A stretch of 39,709 bases of DNA from Bacillota bacterium (GCA_012839765.1 DUMW01000109.1:1-39709); one strand, 5' to 3'. Positions 7,775-16,247 are shown, counted from the stretch's first letter. A program made the numbers and translations. The notes: generated from the letters alone by a model not told the origin.

Positions 7775-8632
7775 TTATGCCTTAATACCTGAATACGCCA
7801 TCGTACTCAGAACCTGACTCTGCAGAATCAGGAACACAATGATCACCGGAGCGGTCATCAGCAACGAAGCCGCGGCCGCAGCACCCGCACGTCCGATACC
7901 GCCGCCTTGAATCGTCTGAATCGCTACCGGCAACGTCTTCATAGCCTCTGTGCGCAGATATACCACGGGAGACCATGAGTCATTCCACACACCCATGAAC
8001 GCGAAGATTGTCACAGTAGCCCAGGCGGGCTTAGCAAACGGTACAACCACCTTCATGAATGTACTCCACTCCGATGCACCGTCCACCTTCGCCGCGTCAA
8101 TGAGTGAATCAGGAATCTGCGTCATAAACTGTCGCATCAAGAACATATTCATGGGACCGGCCAGAGCAGGCAGAATCAACGCCCAGTACGTATCAATCAG
8201 CCCCAACCCGTTGATCACCAGATAACCAGGGATGGTTGTTACCGCGCCGGGGAACATCAACGCGGACACGATAACGTTAAACAAGAAATCCCTACCCGGC
8301 ATACGGTGATGTTTCGCCAAGGGATACGCACATAAACTTGAGACAATAACACTACCGACAACCACGATCACAGAAACCCACAGACTGTTGAACAAGTATC
8401 TTGAAAAGGGGACATCCGTACCGGACGTGGCCACCAGCAGATCAGCAAAGTTGTCCAGTGTTGGGTTCCGCACAAAAAACCTTGGTGGGAACAGGAACAA
8501 CTCATCTAGCGGCTTAAAAGCATGGGATACCATGAAGATCAAGGGAAGCATCTGGAATAGTCCCAGGGCCGTCATGAAGATGATCAGCAACGTCCTCCCC
8601 GAGAAAAATCCTCTCTTCTCAACAATAGCCAT
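7775..8632 (-). CDS. Carbohydrate ABC transporter permease, MalG-like
   Basis: A 285-residue inner-membrane permease of the CUT1 carbohydrate ABC family. Six membrane segments are visible, starting with TLLIIFMTALGLFQMLPLIF. The cytoplasmic EAA loop that docks to the ATPase reads DAAKVDGASEWSTFMKVVVP (about residues 184-203). The N-terminal SHAFKPLDELF pattern is typical of MalG-type subunits. The start ATG follows AGGAGG at 9 bases. It is the third gene of the binding protein, MalF-like, MalG-like order and is followed by a strong terminator. No ATPase gene is in the cluster, so a shared MsmX/UgpC-type ATPase encoded elsewhere is likely. The sugar is unknown. Confidence 0.93.
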   Translation of the reverse strand: MAIVEKRGFFSGRTLLIIFMTALGLFQMLPLIFMVSHAFKPLDELFLFPPRFFVRNPTLDNFADLLVATSGTDVPFSRYLFNSLWVSVIVVVGSVIVSSLCAYPLAKHHRMPGRDFLFNVIVSALMFPGAVTTIPGYLVINGLGLIDTYWALILPALAGPMNMFLMRQFMTQIPDSLIDAAKVDGASEWSTFMKVVVPFAKPAWATVTIFAFMGVWNDSWSPVVYLRTEAMKTLPVAIQTIQGGGIGRAGAAAAASLLMTAPVIIVFLILQSQVLSTMAYSGIKA

Positions 8633-8719
8633 CCGATAAAACCTCCTCGAAATAACGTGACCAACACCACGTCAGCGAAAGCAGCAGGAGAGAGACTCCT
8701 GCTGCCTCTAGACCAGGTC

Positions 8720-9694
8720 TTAGAAGTCACCTCTGGTTGAGAACACCTTCATCAAACCACGGTTCAGCGAGAAAGTCGCCACGAACAAAACCATCGCAAT
8801 CGCACAGGCATAACCAAGCTCATACCTGATGAACGCGTAGTCATGCAAGTGAGCAACTATTGTATGGGTTGCATACAACGGGCTTGGTAAGCCAGTCAAC
8901 GCTACGGCAACTCCAAAGACGTTGAAGGAGTTCACCACCGCCATCACCGCACCGAAGAGCAACTGCGGTCTCATCATCGGCAGCGTGATATACCAAATCT
9001 CCTGGAACTTGCTTTGAATCCCGTCGATGGCTCCCGCTTCATATAGTTCGTCGGGCACCGTCTGCAATCCAGCCAACATCGCCAAGAACCCGGCACCCAT
9101 ACTCATCCACAGGGACACCAAGATTACCACGGGCATCTGGGTGCGTACATCCTGTAGCCACAGGAAGGGCTCCCTCATCACACCCATATTGATCAAGAAG
9201 TTGTTAACCAACCCATAGCGGTCTCCTGAGAAGAAGTACTGCCAGATTACACCCATCGCCACACCCGACGTCATGGACGGAGCATAGAACGCCAGGGTAT
9301 AAGCCAACCGGAACCTTCTGAGCTGGTTAATCAGCCACGCCAATAAAAAGGAGGCAATATATCCCACAGGACCGCTAATTACCGCAAACACGATCGTGTT
9401 CTTAATGGCAATCAGGAATATATCATCTTCCAGGAATAACAGACGATAGTTCGTCCATCCGATCCACCGCGGTGGTTCCAACACGTTAAAGTACGTGAAG
9501 CTCAGGTATATCGCAGCCAGTACAGGTCCAATAGTAAACAGCGCAAACAGGATCATGTACGGGGCCACGAACAAGTACGACAACTTGTGTTGCTTTATAC
9601 TCTTCCACAAATCCTTAAGCTTCTGCCCAAACGTTAGCTCAACCGTTTGAAGCCCACCAGTTTTATTCCCAAATTCCACTTTCTGCTCAGCCAT
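8720..9694 (-). CDS. Carbohydrate ABC transporter permease, MalF-like
   Basis: A 324-residue CUT1-family permease with about six membrane segments after a ~35-residue cytoplasmic N-terminus. The first helix carries the typical LFVAPYMILFALFTIGPVLA. The EAA loop is YEAGAIDGIQSKFQEIWYIT. It begins two bases after the stop codon of the solute-binding protein gene, with GGGAG in front of the ATG, so the two genes are surely co-transcribed. It should form the heterodimeric channel with the MalG-like subunit at 7775-8632, with an 87-base gap between them. Confidence 0.93.
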   Translation of the reverse strand: MAEQKVEFGNKTGGLQTVELTFGQKLKDLWKSIKQHKLSYLFVAPYMILFALFTIGPVLAAIYLSFTYFNVLEPPRWIGWTNYRLLFLEDDIFLIAIKNTIVFAVISGPVGYIASFLLAWLINQLRRFRLAYTLAFYAPSMTSGVAMGVIWQYFFSGDRYGLVNNFLINMGVMREPFLWLQDVRTQMPVVILVSLWMSMGAGFLAMLAGLQTVPDELYEAGAIDGIQSKFQEIWYITLPMMRPQLLFGAVMAVVNSFNVFGVAVALTGLPSPLYATHTIVAHLHDYAFIRYELGYACAIAMVLFVATFSLNRGLMKVFSTRGDF

Positions 9695-9696
9695 AA

Positions 9697-12648
9697 TCAG
9701 TCACTCCCTTCAGCCTGCTGCAAAACGCTGCGGAGATCTTCAGCACTGGTAATACCGAATTCCTCCTGCTTTCTCTTCAGTTCTCGGTTAATATCACGAA
9801 CCGCTTCTTCGAGAGCCTCCATTGGGTTCCACCCTTGCAGAACCACCCGGTTCCAAGCGTTCTTGATATGCCGGTCCGTGTAGTAACCGCCCAATACTAC
9901 CGGGATTTCCTGGAACCATTCCCACTGCTCCAAAATAGCCTCGATATCTTGGCGCGGCCACGGGAGAGACTTCAACGCCTCAACGTTAGCTGTGTTCCAT
10001 CGGGCTTCGACACCGATCAACGCTTCGAGCTCTGTTCCGTATTGGGCTTGCACTTCCGCGCTGGTCCACCACTTCAAGAACTCCCATGCGGCCTCGGGAT
10101 CATCACAGTCTCTCATAATAATGGCAACCTGTGACGAACCTCCAGCACTTCGGTCAATCACACCGTCTTCTCTCATGCGGCCAGGCATCGGCGCCATCTC
10201 CCACCATCCGGTAATCTCCGGAGCGGCAGTGGATAGCTGAGTATACACTCCGTAACCTGCTACACCGATGGGAATCTCACCGGTACGCATCCGCATGTAG
10301 AAGTTGGCTTCCATCGGAATCCTATAACTGGTATACAGGTCCGTGTATTCCTTAAAGGCCTGTAAAGCTTCAGGCGTATCCAGCGCCGACCTCAATCCGT
10401 CGTCAGTGTAGAACTGTCCTCCATGCTGGTATAGGAAGGGCATAAACCCAGCACTAGAACCACCACCGCCGTAGTAGAAGTCAAGTCGGTTGGCATGGAG
10501 GGTCGGAATCATCTTGTAGACATCTTCCCAGGTCTGCGGCGGTTCAAGCCCTAACATACCGAGGATATCGGTACGATAGAACATCATCGAGAAGTCCTGG
10601 TTCTCAGGCAGGGCGTAAACTCCTCCCCGATACTCAAAGGGAGTCATCGCACCAGGACGGAACCGCTGGGCTACTTCCTCAAAATCAGGGAATTGGGATA
10701 GATCCACCAACCCATTACGAATCGCAAACTCTACAGGCATTGTAGGCGGTACGCCCAACGCCAAGTCTGGACCCTGTCCCGCCACGGTGGCTAGCAACAA
10801 CACCTGGGTTTGGTTCGAGGGAAGAATATTCATATTCACATGGATACCTGTTACCGGGGTAAAGGTCTCCTCAGCCATCTCCTTGATGATCTGAGTCCAT
10901 TCACGACCACGTAGAGACCAAACCTCCAGGACACGGCCTTCCTCATGATAGCTTCCTACACCGGTGTAATCCTTGTTGAAGGAATCCCGGAAGTTGAAGA
11001 AGCTAAGGCTCCATCTTTCCCAAAGACTAGACCTGCCGCGAGGCTCAGGCATGTCTGGGCTAGCAAAGGCGATGTAGTCCATTCTAAGCGACTTGTTCTG
11101 CAGGTCCAGGATCCATGTCCCCAAGGACTGTTGGTTGGTCTGGAAGCGCTCAAGTCCAAGAACCATCCGGTCCGGGTCATCCAGGAACTGATCAAGTTGC
11201 TCTAAGACGATCAGAATACTGTTGGCGATAATCGGTCTCTTACCCAGCGCCAATTCAGTAAGGAAATCTACCTCACCGGCCAACTCTTCACGGATGGCCT
11301 GCAAGTCCTCGATCAAATTGGGAATACGCTTTTCCAACTCCCATTCCATGTTCGGGTCGGGATTTCGTCCAATTAGCATACTGACCCTGTGACCCAAATC
11401 AGCCATTTTCCGAATGGTGCTAGTAAACACGTTGACAGTACGGGCCACTTCGCCCACCTTAACGGTCATAGTCAAGGTGTGTTCCCCAGCTTCCAACGGA
11501 ATCAGATAGGGCTGACCATTTTCATCGGAAAAGACTTCAATGCGCCAGTGCTTATCACGGTAGAAGTTGACTTCCTTCATTTCCTCAAAGAGGAACTCAC
11601 CGTCAATTCGAATAGAACGAACCGAAGGTAGGTGCTCGTCCTGGTATACGCGCATAATCAGTTTATAGAAGCCTGTCTCGGGTACGGTAAACTTCCAGGT
11701 AACCTCTTGATTACCCTTACGCCAACGCCAGCCGCCGAATTCATTCAAGCGCCACTGGCCAGCTGCGAAGGGCTCAGAAAGGGGATCGGAACCAAATTCC
11801 CGACGGATAGTAGCGTCGCTCTTAGTGTAGGTGTCTTCGGCTTGGAACTTGACAAAAACGTTCTCGACCTCTTTATAGCCTTTCGCCCTATATTCATTCA
11901 AGACTTCTTCGTAAGTTGGTACCTTCTTCAGGCCACCGAGGACGATCGTGTCAATGGCGATTGGCTCAGATAGGGCCTCTAAACGAATAGTATGGGTACC
12001 TTCTTCTAAATAGAACAGAACCGGATCAATATATAGACCATCGGGATCATACAGTTGAGTTGTAATCCATTGCTTGATCTCAACCTGAGCCGGTTGCACG
12101 TCATTACCGCGGTTATCCTGAATTGGAGGTGCGGCATCTCGAAATAGCCGATTGAATTGGAAGCGACGGGCTTCCCTGAAAGGATACTCGCCGTCAATCT
12201 TCAGCGCTCTACGGATAGGTGCACGCTTGCCTTCAATCGGATAGTAGGTGAAGGTCATCGAATACAGACCGGATTTGGGAATCTCGACGGTCCATTCGAC
12301 CCACGTATCCATGGTTTCGCTTTCGCGCCAAATTAGGATCTCGCCGGTGCGCCCATCCAACTCGCTAACCACTTCCAAAGTGTCTGCATTGGTATCAGAA
12401 TAGTGCGCTCCTTTTATGACGACTTCAACGTCACTAATCTCATACCCTTGTTCCTTATAAGTTTGCATCATGTTCCAGTAGGGCTCTTCCGGTAACTCAA
12501 AGAGACTGGCCCGTACATCAGCGGAAGCATAGGCTTTCTGCAAAGCAAACTGCAAGGAAGCAATCACAAACATGCCAAGCAGCACTATAGTCGCTACCGC
12601 AAGGCGCATGCGTCGCTTGTCCGGAACCCTTTTTGTAATCGCAACCAA
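9697..12648 (-). CDS. Very large extracellular solute-binding protein with two N-terminal beta-sandwich modules
   Basis: A 983-residue protein, about twice the usual ~430 for this family. Residues 14-43 are a signal peptide ending near KAYASA; there is no lipobox Cys. Two related modules follow, at about 76-239 and 261-411. Each begins with an EQGY/AKGY helix, has WTVEIPKSGLYSMTF versus WKFTVPETGFYKLIM, then LKIDGEYPF versus IRIDGEFLF, and ends with an EEGTHTIRLEA/EAGEHTLTMTV strand. They resemble carbohydrate-binding beta-sandwiches, but I cannot name a family. A helical linker (~412-570) leads to a family 1 solute-binding domain (~575-950), with GQGPDLALGVP and DCDDPEAAWEFLKWWTS as typical landmarks. 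TTG 12648 is chosen because GAGGAGG precedes it by 8 bases; a more upstream TTG at 12690 lacks a site. It probably delivers a polysaccharide fragment to the two permeases. Confidence 0.88.
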   Translation of the reverse strand: MVAITKRVPDKRRMRLAVATIVLLGMFVIASLQFALQKAYASADVRASLFELPEEPYWNMMQTYKEQGYEISDVEVVIKGAHYSDTNADTLEVVSELDGRTGEILIWRESETMDTWVEWTVEIPKSGLYSMTFTYYPIEGKRAPIRRALKIDGEYPFREARRFQFNRLFRDAAPPIQDNRGNDVQPAQVEIKQWITTQLYDPDGLYIDPVLFYLEEGTHTIRLEALSEPIAIDTIVLGGLKKVPTYEEVLNEYRAKGYKEVENVFVKFQAEDTYTKSDATIRREFGSDPLSEPFAAGQWRLNEFGGWRWRKGNQEVTWKFTVPETGFYKLIMRVYQDEHLPSVRSIRIDGEFLFEEMKEVNFYRDKHWRIEVFSDENGQPYLIPLEAGEHTLTMTVKVGEVARTVNVFTSTIRKMADLGHRVSMLIGRNPDPNMEWELEKRIPNLIEDLQAIREELAGEVDFLTELALGKRPIIANSILIVLEQLDQFLDDPDRMVLGLERFQTNQQSLGTWILDLQNKSLRMDYIAFASPDMPEPRGRSSLWERWSLSFFNFRDSFNKDYTGVGSYHEEGRVLEVWSLRGREWTQIIKEMAEETFTPVTGIHVNMNILPSNQTQVLLLATVAGQGPDLALGVPPTMPVEFAIRNGLVDLSQFPDFEEVAQRFRPGAMTPFEYRGGVYALPENQDFSMMFYRTDILGMLGLEPPQTWEDVYKMIPTLHANRLDFYYGGGGSSAGFMPFLYQHGGQFYTDDGLRSALDTPEALQAFKEYTDLYTSYRIPMEANFYMRMRTGEIPIGVAGYGVYTQLSTAAPEITGWWEMAPMPGRMREDGVIDRSAGGSSQVAIIMRDCDDPEAAWEFLKWWTSAEVQAQYGTELEALIGVEARWNTANVEALKSLPWPRQDIEAILEQWEWFQEIPVVLGGYYTDRHIKNAWNRVVLQGWNPMEALEEAVRDINRELKRKQEEFGITSAEDLRSVLQQAEGSD

Positions 12649-12699
12649 TTGGACAACCTCCTCTTCGTAAATCAACCCGACTCCAATCAATAGCAGAAA

Positions 12700-12761
12700 G
12701 TGACCTTAATAAAGGCGGTCACAATACCCCCGACATAGAGTAAGGTATTCAGCAAGATACC
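12700..12761 (-). promoter_or_regulatory. Two hairpins in the 5' leader of the ABC operon
   Basis: Within the ~165-base leader, GTGACC/GGTCAC (12700-12705 with 12717-12722) and GGTAT/ATACC (12744-12748 with 12757-12761) form small inverted repeats. Neither has a T-tract. They may be RNA structure or protein sites; nothing matches a riboswitch that I recognise. Confidence 0.35.
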
Positions 12762-12820
12762 CTTATATCCATCATATTGAAACGGAACTGCATCATGCCA
12801 GGAATGTAATATCTTGTATC

Positions 12821-12849
12821 ATTATAGGTTTTCGACTTATTCAAGTCAA
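12821..12849 (-). promoter_or_regulatory. Sigma-A promoter of the sugar ABC operon with an overlapping palindrome
   Basis: On the minus strand, TTGACT and TATAAT are spaced by exactly 17 bases, a near-consensus promoter. The -35 is overlapped by an inverted repeat (GACTT-N4-AAGTC, 12834-12847). Such a position would let a repressor block polymerase, and the DeoR-family protein encoded at 13967-14788 is the obvious candidate. The palindrome is seen; the operator role is inferred. Transcription would start near 12814. Confidence 0.8.
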
Positions 12850-12873
12850 GCTACCGATTAGAGCAGGGTTGAT

Positions 12874-12891
12874 GGGCTTAAAACTAAGCCC
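12874..12891 (-). other. Hairpin overlapping the isomerase stop codon
   Basis: GGGCTTA (12874-12880) pairs perfectly with TAAGCCC (12885-12891) across four bases, and the TAG stop lies in the stem. No T-tract follows on the minus strand, so termination would be weak. It lies just upstream of the ABC operon promoter. Confidence 0.35.
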
Positions 12892-13849
12892 ACCACATTT
12901 CTCCAGCCGCTTCGGTAATGAGGACGTCCTGAAGGAACTTGACAGCCTTCTCAAACCCTTCATTCGGGGTCATCAGACTGTCCTCATGTTCAATACTCAG
13001 AACATGGTCATAACCGACCAACCGAAGATTGCTGACAATGTCCTTCCATACAAGATCGGAATGACCATAGCCCACAGTACGGAAGATCCAGCTTCTATTT
13101 ATCTCATCGCCATAGTGTTTGGTATCCAAGACACCATTGCGGGCAGTATTGATGGGGTCAATGCGACAATCTTTTGCATGCACGTGGAAAATCGCATCAC
13201 CCAATTCTCTTATCGTTGCCACAGGATCCATGCCTTGCCAGAACAAGTGGCTGGGGTCGTAGTTGGCACCAATCTCGGGACCAACGGCGGCACGGAGCTT
13301 CAGCAACGTTTCAGGATTGTATACCAAAAATCCTGGATGCATTTCAAAGGCAATCTTGGTTACTCCGTGGTCCTTCGCAAACTTAACTTCTTCTTGCCAG
13401 AATGGAATGGCCACTTCTTGCCACTGCCACTCTAGAATCTTCAGAAAATCATCGGGCCACGGACAGGTAACCCAGTTGGGATAACGTGCATTAGGTCCGT
13501 CACCAGGACACCCGGAGAAGGTGATAATCGTATCAATACCTAGTTTCTCTGCCAGCAGGATTGCCTTTCTTTGCACTTCGCGATGGGCCTTAGCAATTTC
13601 CTCTTGTGGATGTAGGGGATTACCGTGGCAGCTTAGAGCACTAATCTCGATGCCCCGGTCGTCGAAGAGCTTTTTCCATTCATCTAACTTCTTAGGATCC
13701 TCGAGCAGTTCGTCAACAGGACAATGGGCATCCCCTGGAAAATTACCTGTTCCGATCTCGATGGCTTCCAAACCCAAAGACTTAATGTAGTCCAGGGTGT
13801 CAACTAGACTCCGCTGGGAAAACAACGGATTAAAAACGCCTAGCTTCAT
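12884..13849 (-). CDS. Sugar phosphate isomerase/epimerase (xylose isomerase-like TIM barrel)
   Basis: A 321-residue protein of the AP-endonuclease-2/xylose isomerase-like TIM barrel family, which includes IolE, IolI and sugar epimerases. Visible landmarks are MKLGVFNPLF, YIKSLGLEAIEIGTGN, IEISALSCHGNPLH, the metal-ligand region KIAFEMHPGFLVYNP with its Glu, YDPSHLFWQGMDP, FHVHAKDCRID and LSIEHEDSLM with a final Glu. These supply the usual Glu/Asp/His/Glu divalent metal site. ATG 13849 follows GGGGGAGG by 9 bases; the longer in-frame extension has no such site. It lies between the DeoR regulator and the ABC operon, so it probably converts the imported sugar. The exact reaction cannot be told from sequence. 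Confidence 0.85.
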   Translation of the reverse strand: MKLGVFNPLFSQRSLVDTLDYIKSLGLEAIEIGTGNFPGDAHCPVDELLEDPKKLDEWKKLFDDRGIEISALSCHGNPLHPQEEIAKAHREVQRKAILLAEKLGIDTIITFSGCPGDGPNARYPNWVTCPWPDDFLKILEWQWQEVAIPFWQEEVKFAKDHGVTKIAFEMHPGFLVYNPETLLKLRAAVGPEIGANYDPSHLFWQGMDPVATIRELGDAIFHVHAKDCRIDPINTARNGVLDTKHYGDEINRSWIFRTVGYGHSDLVWKDIVSNLRLVGYDHVLSIEHEDSLMTPNEGFEKAVKFLQDVLITEAAGEMWWA

Positions 13850-13904
13850 TGCTTGAGACCTCCCCCGAGAGTTATATACTACACATATACATAACAATAA
13901 CACA

Positions 13905-13919
13905 GCCTCCCGCAGAGGC
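13905..13919 (-). terminator. Possible weak terminator after the DeoR gene
   Basis: GCCTC and GAGGC form a 5-bp GC-rich stem with a 5-base loop. On the minus strand TGTGTTATTGTTATG follows. The tail is only moderately T-rich. A TATATA box at about 13870 downstream could be a weak promoter for the isomerase gene. Confidence 0.35.
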
Positions 13920-13966
13920 CGTATTATTCGTTCCTTTGTATTCGTTTGTCTCTAACTCTATTCGAC

Positions 13967-14788
13967 CTAAATGGACATATTCCTGCCCACCGTGGAGTCT
14001 TTTTTCTTGGTAATTGGTGCGCATCCTTGTTTTGCCTGAATCACACGAACCCCCTGTTCTCGCATCTTTGCAATATAGCTCTCATCGGTTTTACTGTCAG
14101 TAATAACACAGTCTATCTCGTCCAAACCAATGATGCTACAGAAAGCAACATTTCCAAACTTGGAATAATCTGCAACAACGATGGTTTGCTCTGCAGCCTT
14201 AATCATCAACCGTTTGATCTCAGTATCCACCTCGCTAGCATCAGTGAGGCCATGTTCTATAGTAATACCTTTACAGGAAAAGACAGCCTTGTCCACATGA
14301 AAGTGTCGAAGTGTCCAAGTTGCCACGGGGCCAACAAAGCCTAAACTAGTATTGCACAATGTGCCGCCAACCCCGATCACCTTAATATTTGGAAATGTCG
14401 CCATTTCGTTAATAATCCGCAGAGAATTTGTCACCACAGTAATACCTTTCTTGTTCACCAGTCGCCGCGCGGTATATAGAGCGGTACTGCTGGCGTCTAA
14501 CATGATGGTATCACCATCGTTAATCAACTCCACTGTTTGCAACGCGATACTGGTCTTTTCAGCAGGGTTCTTAATCTCCCGTACATGATATGGCAACTCA
14601 AAACTGGATCCGACGCCGATGGCTCCACCATGGACACGCCTGACTAATCCCTGCTTCTCCAATTCTTCCAAATCTCGACGGATCGTCTCTTCTGTAACGC
14701 CGAACAGCCGGCTTAGATTGGAAACCCGAACCGTACCTCTTTTCTGAATCTCATTAAGAATACCTGCTCGGCGTTCCTCTCCGAGCAT
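13967..14788 (-). CDS. DeoR/GlpR-family transcriptional regulator
   Basis: A 273-residue regulator. Residues 1-57 form the DeoR winged helix-turn-helix: ILNEIQKRGTVRVSNLSRLF, then the recognition helix VTEETIRRDLEELEKQGLVR, then the wing RVHGGA. The remainder is the sugar-phosphate-sensing DeoRC domain (DGDTIMLDASSTALYTARRL, VVTNSLRIINEMA, VGGTLCNTSLGFVGP, DASEVDTEIKRLMIKAA, VVADYSKFG). Members usually repress sugar-use operons and are released by a phosphorylated sugar. It is first in the row DeoR, isomerase, ABC transporter, so local regulation is likely. The ATG follows GAGGTGG. About 15 extra polar residues trail the domain. Confidence 0.93.
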   Translation of the reverse strand: MLGEERRAGILNEIQKRGTVRVSNLSRLFGVTEETIRRDLEELEKQGLVRRVHGGAIGVGSSFELPYHVREIKNPAEKTSIALQTVELINDGDTIMLDASSTALYTARRLVNKKGITVVTNSLRIINEMATFPNIKVIGVGGTLCNTSLGFVGPVATWTLRHFHVDKAVFSCKGITIEHGLTDASEVDTEIKRLMIKAAEQTIVVADYSKFGNVAFCSIIGLDEIDCVITDSKTDESYIAKMREQGVRVIQAKQGCAPITKKKDSTVGRNMSI

Positions 14789-14830
14789 ATAACCACCTCA
14801 GAAGAAAGTTTTGCCCTAGGGCCCCTTCTT

Positions 14831-14846
14831 ATTTCTGCAGAGAAAT
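14831..14846. promoter_or_regulatory. Inverted repeat upstream of the DeoR gene
   Basis: ATTTCT-GCAG-AGAAAT lies about 43 bases before the DeoR start codon. It could be an autoregulatory operator. It does not share sequence with the palindrome at the ABC promoter, which weakens that reading. No clear -35/-10 pair is seen here. Confidence 0.3.
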
Positions 14847-14880
14847 CTTGTTTTCCTTCCGGGACAGTATTGCGACGATT

Positions 14881-14920
14881 AAATAAAAAAGACCCCTAAA
14901 TACGCCCTTCGGGGTCTTTC
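14881..14920 (-). terminator. Intrinsic terminator of gpr
   Basis: AAAGACCCC (14888-14896) pairs perfectly with GGGGTCTTT (14911-14919). On the minus strand it runs into TTTTTTATTT. It lies 40 bases past the gpr stop codon. Confidence 0.92.
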
Positions 14921-14959
14921 AGAATCAAGTCTCTCCGAATCTCTAACTGTAATCCTGCG

Positions 14960-16003
14960 CTACTGCAGGTATTTTACAACCTGATCAAAGTCCACTTGGT
15001 CGTGCAGTGACGCATTAAGACCTGCAGCCACGATATCCGCCACATCGTCAATCAGAACATCAATTTCTTTGGGTGTAACGATCATACTACCCATATAGGG
15101 TTCCAACAGTTGCCGGATAACTTGCTTCCGTTGCGCCCTTCCGTTGTCCTTGGAGGAATCTACTTGAGGTTTGGTGATCAAGTTAGGATCCACGTGAAAC
15201 CTGGTAGGACGTGGCACCTCTTCGTCCTCCTCCAAAGCCTGGGGGCCTTCCTCCAAGATCTTCAAACCATCACTGATGATCGTGGTGGCATGGATCACTG
15301 TAGGTACCCCTATGGAAACCACCGGAACACCTAAGACCTCCGGCGTAATAGACAGACGCCGGTTACCCACCCCTGCACCGGGATTGATCCCAGTATCTGA
15401 GATCTGGACTGTGCTGCATAGTCGCTTAGAACTCCGAGATGCTAAAGCATCGATGCAGATAACAAGCCCTGGGTTGATTCGCTGAACCACACCAAGGATG
15501 ATCTCACCGGTCTCAATCCCTGTAAGCCCCAAAACGCCTGGAGCCAGGGCGGCCACAGGTCGAAGTTTACCCCTTACGTCCGTCGGCAGCATCTGGAACA
15601 GGTGTCGAGTCACCGTCAGCTGATTGACTACTTTAGGTCCGAGGGCATCGGGGGTGGCATTCCAGTTCCCCAAGCCAATCACTAAAATCGGTGTGGCTGT
15701 GTCAAGATCCTTGATGTAGCGCATCAGCTCTTGGGCCAACAACTCAGTAACCTCATCCCGGGTCTCTATGTCCCGTTGACGCAATCCCGGGGCCTCGATG
15801 GTCGTATAGTTTCCGATAGACTTTCCCATCATATCCGCCCCGACTTTGGACTTGATGGAAATCCGCGTGACAATGGCATGGTTTCCTTCTTCCTTATGTA
15901 CCTCTACCCCGGGGATCTCCGGCGGACCCTGCTCCTTTACAAACAACTCTTGGGATTCTATCGCCAAGTCGGTACGGGAATCAAAACCGTCTTCTAACTG
16001 CAT
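14960..16003 (-). CDS. gpr: Germination protease GPR (spore protease)
   Basis: A 347-residue protein of the GPR/A25 aspartic endopeptidase family, which degrades small acid-soluble proteins in the spore core at germination. The N-terminus MQLEDGFDSRTDLAIESQE resembles the propeptide cleavage region of the zymogen. Family blocks are clear: VLVIGLGNWNATPDALGPKV-type (here ILVIGLGNWNATPDALGP), APGVLGLTGIETGEII, VICIDALASRSSKRLCSTVQ, ISDTGINPGAGVGNRR and VPVVSIGVPTVIHA. The ATG follows GGAGGTGA. The gene shows that the organism makes endospores. I found no convincing sigma-G promoter in the ~170 bases upstream. It neighbours rpsT and holA, as in Bacillus. Confidence 0.96.
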   Translation of the reverse strand: MQLEDGFDSRTDLAIESQELFVKEQGPPEIPGVEVHKEEGNHAIVTRISIKSKVGADMMGKSIGNYTTIEAPGLRQRDIETRDEVTELLAQELMRYIKDLDTATPILVIGLGNWNATPDALGPKVVNQLTVTRHLFQMLPTDVRGKLRPVAALAPGVLGLTGIETGEIILGVVQRINPGLVICIDALASRSSKRLCSTVQISDTGINPGAGVGNRRLSITPEVLGVPVVSIGVPTVIHATTIISDGLKILEEGPQALEEDEEVPRPTRFHVDPNLITKPQVDSSKDNGRAQRKQVIRQLLEPYMGSMIVTPKEIDVLIDDVADIVAAGLNASLHDQVDFDQVVKYLQ

Positions 16004-16174
16004 ACCATCACCTCCACCTCTTCCTTATAATTACCGAACCCCGCGGCCTTTATCCCTCCTTATAGCTTGGATCACAACATCACTGCCCATTAGAATTCCC
16101 CGGTACCAAAGGAAAAGATGGTGACCAACGTATTCCCTGGCGCAATACAAAGATGGAGGTGGAAAATGGGATGC

Positions 16175-16203
16175 TTGCAAAGCAGGACAGACCGTGGTAG
16201 AAT
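16175..16203 (+). promoter_or_regulatory. Sigma-A promoter of rpsT
   Basis: TTGCAA and TAGAAT are spaced by 17 bases on the plus strand. The -10 ends 44 bases before the rpsT start codon, leaving a ~38-base leader with GGGAGG at 16230-16235. Confidence 0.85.
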
Positions 16204-16247
16204 TGCTATGTGTAATTTCGCGAATTTTAGGGAGGCTATACACATCA

